From positions 1 through 17,412 of the forward strand of contig CAKPLP010000016.1 in assembly GCA_934167695.1 (NCBI GenBank): DNA of 17,412 bases, read 5' to 3'. The DNA comes from an uncultured Bacilli bacterium (GTDB taxonomy: Bacteria; Bacillota_I; Bacilli_A; RF39; UBA660). The notes under the pieces were generated by a model. The model did not search any database. It was not told the origin of the DNA and worked only from the letters and a program-made list of their open reading frames with translations. The translations under genes and the position numbers were made by a program. This document shows positions 14,708 to 17,412 of the stretch, piece by piece (positions within the stretch are counted from its first letter, which is position 1; every line of letters starts with the position of its first letter).

Positions 14708-15547
14708 CTAATAACCTTTCTTAAATAGACTAAAAGTATTATTTACAAAGTCATCATTTTTTAATTTTTTTGACACGGTTTTATTCCAATTATCTTTTTT
14801 TAATATCTCATCAAAGTTAGAAATATTATATGCTTTTTGTAATTTTTTTCTGGAAATAGAAAAATTATAATCATTGTACTTTATCTCTACTGAATCAACA
14901 TCTGAGATTATTGTAAAAATTACTGATGCAATATTGATCATTGCCTCTTTTACATAAATTTTATCATTGTATGCTTTAATTATATTTTTATATGTAATAT
15001 CATAATTAATTTTTATAGTATCTTTGTCAATTTCAAATTGTCTTTCTTTCCAATTTAATGGTAATTTCATAATTAATAACTCTAATTTTTCTTCATCACT
15101 ATTTTCTAGTGTTATCTGATAGTTACTATAATCGTTAATATCATATAAAGTATCTCTATCAACAATGGCTCCTATATCATTATTTTTATTAGTAAATATT
15201 AATATAGTTATACTAATCACTACTATTATTAAAATAATAATAGAACTAATCATTATATACTTTTTCTTGTTCTTTTTTAATTCATTATTAGAGTAACAGA
15301 TAGTACTCTTTAATGTTTCTTCTACTTCTTTTTTATTCATTTTTTCTCCTTTTAACAAATCATATAAACTAATATTTAGAATTTCTGTAAGTGGTATTAA
15401 AACAGATATATCAGGAAAACATAAACCTCTTTCCCATTTACTTACTGCTTTATCTGATACATATAATTTATCTGCTAAGGCCTTTTGGGTAATGTTTAGT
15501 TTTCGCCTAGCATTTGAAATTATCATACCAGTTTTTTTTGGATCCAT
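14708..15547 (-). CDS. Membrane-anchored XRE-family regulator with extracytoplasmic sensor domain (DUF4825-like)
   Basis: A 279-residue protein in three parts. Residues 7-62 are a Cro/CI-type helix-turn-helix (ITQKALADKLYVSDKAVSKWERG). A single membrane helix lies at about residues 98-119, preceded by a lysine-rich stop (KKNKKK), so the DNA-binding part is in the cytoplasm. Residues 123-279 are outside; within them, VIFTIISDVDSVEIKYNDYNFSISRKKLQKAYN has the pattern of DUF4825 domains, which occur in regulators and BlaR-type sensors of Bacillota. It probably senses something at the cell surface and regulates a gene directly, but ligand and targets are unknown. An AAGGAGG site lies seven bases before the ATG. 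A large dyad in its promoter suggests autoregulation. Confidence 0.85.
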   Translation of the reverse strand: MDPKKTGMIISNARRKLNITQKALADKLYVSDKAVSKWERGLCFPDISVLIPLTEILNISLYDLLKGEKMNKKEVEETLKSTICYSNNELKKNKKKYIMISSIIILIIVVISITILIFTNKNNDIGAIVDRDTLYDINDYSNYQITLENSDEEKLELLIMKLPLNWKERQFEIDKDTIKINYDITYKNIIKAYNDKIYVKEAMINIASVIFTIISDVDSVEIKYNDYNFSISRKKLQKAYNISNFDEILKKDNWNKTVSKKLKNDDFVNNTFSLFKKGY

Positions 15548-15570
15548 ATTTTTGCCTCCTTACATCTATA

Positions 15571-15600
15571 ATTTTACATATAAAAAAATTTGATAGTAAA
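15571..15600 (-). promoter_or_regulatory. Promoter of the XRE regulator gene
   Basis: The -35 is TTTACT (15600-15595), the spacer is 18 bases, and the -10 is TAAAAT (15576-15571), 24 bases before the start codon. The -35 lies in the left arm of the inverted repeat at 15586-15654. Confidence 0.5.
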
Positions 15601-15654
15601 CCGACCTATGGTTTAGTTATATAATTAAACCTATGGTTTATACTTATCAAATTT
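15586..15654. repeat. Large nested inverted repeat: XRE operator candidate and tag terminator
   Basis: The outer arms are AAATTTGATA (15586-15595) and TATCAAATTT (15645-15654), continued by GTAAACC and GGTTTATAC. Inside are two dyads with identical half-sites TAAACC and GGTTTA: 15597-15615 (7 bases between) and 15626-15640 (3 between). The stretch CCTATGGTTTA occurs twice, 25 bases apart. Seven T follow the outer arm on the minus strand, so the structure can also end transcription of tag, whose stop codon is at 15653-15655. Confidence 0.7.
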
Positions 15655-16195
15655 ATTTAGTTTTATATTTAAAGCATATTGCCTCATGAGAATTAATTAA
15701 GCCGATTGCCTGAAGATATGAGTAAATTATTGTTGTACCTACAAATTTCATACCTCTTTTTTTTAAGTCAGTTGAAATTTCATCAGATAATTTTGAACTA
15801 GTCTTATCACATTCATATATTATTTCATCATTAGTAAACTGTTTTAAATAATTATGAAAAGAACCAAATTCTTTTTGAAGTTTTTTAAATATTTTAGCAT
15901 TATTAATGCTTGCTTTTATTTTTAATTTATTTCTAATAATATTTTTATTATTAAGTAGTTCATTTATTTTTTTATCATTATAATTAATTATTTTATCAAT
16001 ATTAAAATTATCATAAGAAGCTTTAAAATACTTTCTTTTATTTAGAACACATTCCCAAGAAAGACCTGCCTGAAATGATTCTAAAATTAACATTTCAAAT
16101 AAATAATTATCATCTAAATTAAGAATACCCCATTCAGTGTCATGATAGGATACATATAATTCATTATTTATATTGCACCAATTACATCTTTTCAT
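15653..16195 (-). CDS. tag: DNA-3-methyladenine glycosylase I
   Basis: A 180-residue base-excision repair enzyme that removes 3-methyladenine from alkylated DNA; the E. coli Tag has 187 residues. The N-terminal RCNWC...YHDTEWG, the catalytic pocket LESFQAGLSW (Glu39, Trp47) and the C-terminal NSHEAIC are all present. The structural zinc ligands Cys4, His18, His170 and Cys174 are all kept. An AAGGAG site lies six bases before the ATG, inside the end of ogt. The gene overlaps ogt by 14 bases, so the two alkylation-repair enzymes are translationally coupled. The stop lies at the edge of the large inverted repeat, which probably ends the transcript. Confidence 0.96.
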   Translation of the reverse strand: MKRCNWCNINNELYVSYHDTEWGILNLDDNYLFEMLILESFQAGLSWECVLNKRKYFKASYDNFNIDKIINYNDKKINELLNNKNIIRNKLKIKASINNAKIFKKLQKEFGSFHNYLKQFTNDEIIYECDKTSSKLSDEISTDLKKRGMKFVGTTIIYSYLQAIGLINSHEAICFKYKTK

Positions 16196-16718
16196 TTTTT
16201 CTCCTTTTTGGCATATAAAATCTACTCATATCAAGTCCTTCTGTTTCTAAGAGTTTGACTTTATTATTTAGGCCACCTCCATATCCTGTTAAATTTCCAT
16301 CTTTTCCTACTACTCTATGACAAGGAATAATAATACATATAGGATTAGCTCCAACAGCATTACCTACGGCTTGACTTGACATCCTCTTTATATTTCTTTT
16401 TTGGGCAATTTCTTTGGCAATACCACCATAGGTAGTTACTTCGCCGTATGGGATTTTTTCCATGATTTTAATTACTTCCTGCCCAAACTCGGTTTGATTT
16501 ACCTTATATTTTGGCGTAAAGTTTGGTTTCTGTCCATTAAAGTATATATCTAACCATTTTTTTGTCTCATCAAATATAGGCAGATCTTTTTCGATGCGAT
16601 CTTTTAAATTATGTTTTTTTGAATCTTTTGAGTCCTTAAACCATAAACCAGTTAGATATTCTCCATCACTTTCAAGGTAAATTGTATTAAATGTTGCTTC
16701 ATATTTAGATATATACAT
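16182..16718 (-). CDS. ogt: Methylated-DNA-protein cysteine methyltransferase
   Basis: A 178-residue suicide repair protein that takes the methyl group from O6-methylguanine in DNA onto its own cysteine. The active-site motif IIPCHRVVG is present with Cys133, and the fold segments IPYGEVTTYGGIA and LTGYGGGLNNKVKLLETEG match the family. The position usually held by the base-flipping arginine in the helix before the active site reads Gln116 (SSQAVGNAVGANP), a change also common in Gram-positive relatives. The AGGTGATA site overlaps the stop of the preceding gene. Ada-type transcription domains are absent, so this is the stand-alone Ogt/DAT form. Confidence 0.95.
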   Translation of the reverse strand: MYISKYEATFNTIYLESDGEYLTGLWFKDSKDSKKHNLKDRIEKDLPIFDETKKWLDIYFNGQKPNFTPKYKVNQTEFGQEVIKIMEKIPYGEVTTYGGIAKEIAQKRNIKRMSSQAVGNAVGANPICIIIPCHRVVGKDGNLTGYGGGLNNKVKLLETEGLDMSRFYMPKRRKNEKM

Positions 16719-16722
16719 CTTA

Positions 16723-17295
16723 TCACCTCAATAAATATATAATTGCATCTATAACTTGTTGTTTCATAACTTTATAATCTAATTCTTTATGTTGATGATA
16801 AACTACTTCGTCATTAATATTTCTAATTGCTTGTTCTATATTTTGTTTGTTCTTAAATTTTTGTTTAGGATTAGAATTAGATAAATAATTTCTTAAAATA
16901 TCTTTTCTAGTTTGTTTTTTATTATTAAGATAAGTCTTTAATATAATGGATTGAATAACATCGTTTTCTTTTATATTTTTTATTTTAGAAGTTTCTTTTT
17001 TATAATTATATAAAGCATAATTAACTATTGCATTATATACATAATTATTTACATATTTATTTTTATAATCTGTAAGTGTAGTATCAACTTCTATTTTCTT
17101 TATGTTATTGTCTTTATTAATCTTATAAAAATAAGCATTAATATCCTTCAAAGACTTTTTAAAATTACCATATTCTAAATTAAAGTTATTGGATTTAGAA
17201 AAGATATATTTTTTTATATCATTTGTCAATTCTTGAATTTCTTTGTTTTTAATAGAACCATATTTAATTTTATTTTTTTCTTTTGTTACATTCAA
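16723..17295 (-). CDS. Unrecognised protein, probably the 3' part of a frameshifted gene
   Basis: 190 codons are open from a TTG at 17295, but there is no ribosome site before that TTG and a stop codon lies in frame directly upstream. The protein is very rich in Lys, Asn, Tyr and Ile and looks helical, with no signal peptide, membrane helix or motif I know. The upstream frame (17412-17270) overlaps its first 26 bases. Removing one A from the A7 run at 17273-17279 joins the two into one continuous protein reading CNKRKNKIKYGS across the joint. It is therefore more likely the C-terminal part of a longer protein. It ends in TGA TAA four bases before the ogt start, with the ogt ribosome site across the stop, so it is probably co-transcribed with ogt and tag. 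Confidence 0.55.
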   Translation of the reverse strand: MNVTKEKNKIKYGSIKNKEIQELTNDIKKYIFSKSNNFNLEYGNFKKSLKDINAYFYKINKDNNIKKIEVDTTLTDYKNKYVNNYVYNAIVNYALYNYKKETSKIKNIKENDVIQSIILKTYLNNKKQTRKDILRNYLSNSNPKQKFKNKQNIEQAIRNINDEVVYHQHKELDYKVMKQQVIDAIIYLLR

Positions 17296-17412
17296 ATTTC
17301 AAATCATAATAATCAAACATTCTATATATTAAATTTTTTCCATACTCTTTTATAGTTGAAAAATCAGACATAAGTTTTTTAAAATCTTCTGAATTTAATA
17401 TTTCATTTAAAT
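17270..17412 (-). CDS. Partial unrecognised gene, 3' end, continuing beyond the window
   Basis: An open frame enters from the right edge and stops at TAA 17272-17270 after 47 codons. It reads through KEYGKNLIYRMFDYYDLKF and ends ECNKRKK. Its composition matches the following frame, and the stop falls just past an A7 run, so it is probably the upstream part of the same gene as the 190-codon frame. No known domain is visible in this short piece. Confidence 0.5.
   Translation of the reverse strand, partial: LNEILNSEDFKKLMSDFSTIKEYGKNLIYRMFDYYDLKFECNKRKK

Noticed and set aside
16723..16725. TGA read as tryptophan (Mycoplasma code)
   Set aside because: Tryptophan is written TGG throughout, no gene is cut short by TGA, and the one TGA at a gene end is followed at once by TAA.
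1..17412. tRNA, rRNA, CRISPR array, insertion sequence or riboswitch
   Set aside because: Every gap between genes was read; none holds a cloverleaf, spaced direct repeats, transposase-like coding or a conserved aptamer shape. Gaps are all shorter than 300 bases once the broken acetyltransferase gene is counted.

Overview
The window is a stretch of very AT-rich chromosome from a low-GC Gram-positive bacterium (Bacillota, or a related cell-wall-poor or gut Bacilli lineage). The evidence is strong AAGGAGG-type ribosome binding sites, almost only TAA stops, Bacillota-style regulators (CsoR, HxlR, XRE with a membrane anchor) and many extended -10 promoters of the form TGnTATAAT. Tryptophan is written TGG and no gene is interrupted by TGA, so the ordinary bacterial code is used. 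I cannot name a species. All genes but one are on the minus strand.

Layout, left to right. Bases 1-1096: a copper-response operon made of csoR, its operator and promoter, and a downstream gene cut by the window edge that joins an HMA copper-binding domain, one membrane helix and a cupredoxin domain. Bases 1138-1551: a GNAT acetyltransferase gene broken by two nonsense codons. Bases 1625-2281: an ASCH-domain protein and a two-helix membrane protein between an extended -10 promoter and a terminator. Bases 2312-3192: an HxlR regulator and a small cupin protein, with a long inverted repeat upstream. Bases 3230-4471: a 12-helix MFS-type transporter. Bases 4531-7937: a complete three-gene ABC-2 exporter operon (ATPase plus two permeases) with a clear promoter and terminator.

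Bases 7962-11842 hold two long proteins I do not recognise and a metallophosphoesterase. One unknown carries an internal duplication of about 135 residues. The other is built from about eleven copies of a roughly 34-residue helical repeat. A divergent HAD phosphatase (the only plus-strand gene) follows and ends in a shared bidirectional terminator. Bases 12765-14618 are a three-gene operon of unrecognised proteins (TPR plus C-terminal domain, Cys-rich protein, small basic protein) behind a strong promoter. Bases 14708-15654 carry a membrane-anchored XRE regulator with a likely DUF4825-type sensor domain and an elaborate inverted repeat upstream. Bases 15653-16718 are an alkylation-repair pair, tag and ogt, overlapping by 14 bases. 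The right edge holds an unrecognised gene that appears to be split by a one-base frameshift in an A7 run.

The best candidates for undescribed biology are the repeat-protein pair at 7994-10902, the unknown operon at 12765-14559, and the HMA-cupredoxin protein that seems to lack the transporter domain normally lying between those two domains. None shows a recognised signature of a defence or mobile system, and no functional claim is made for them.
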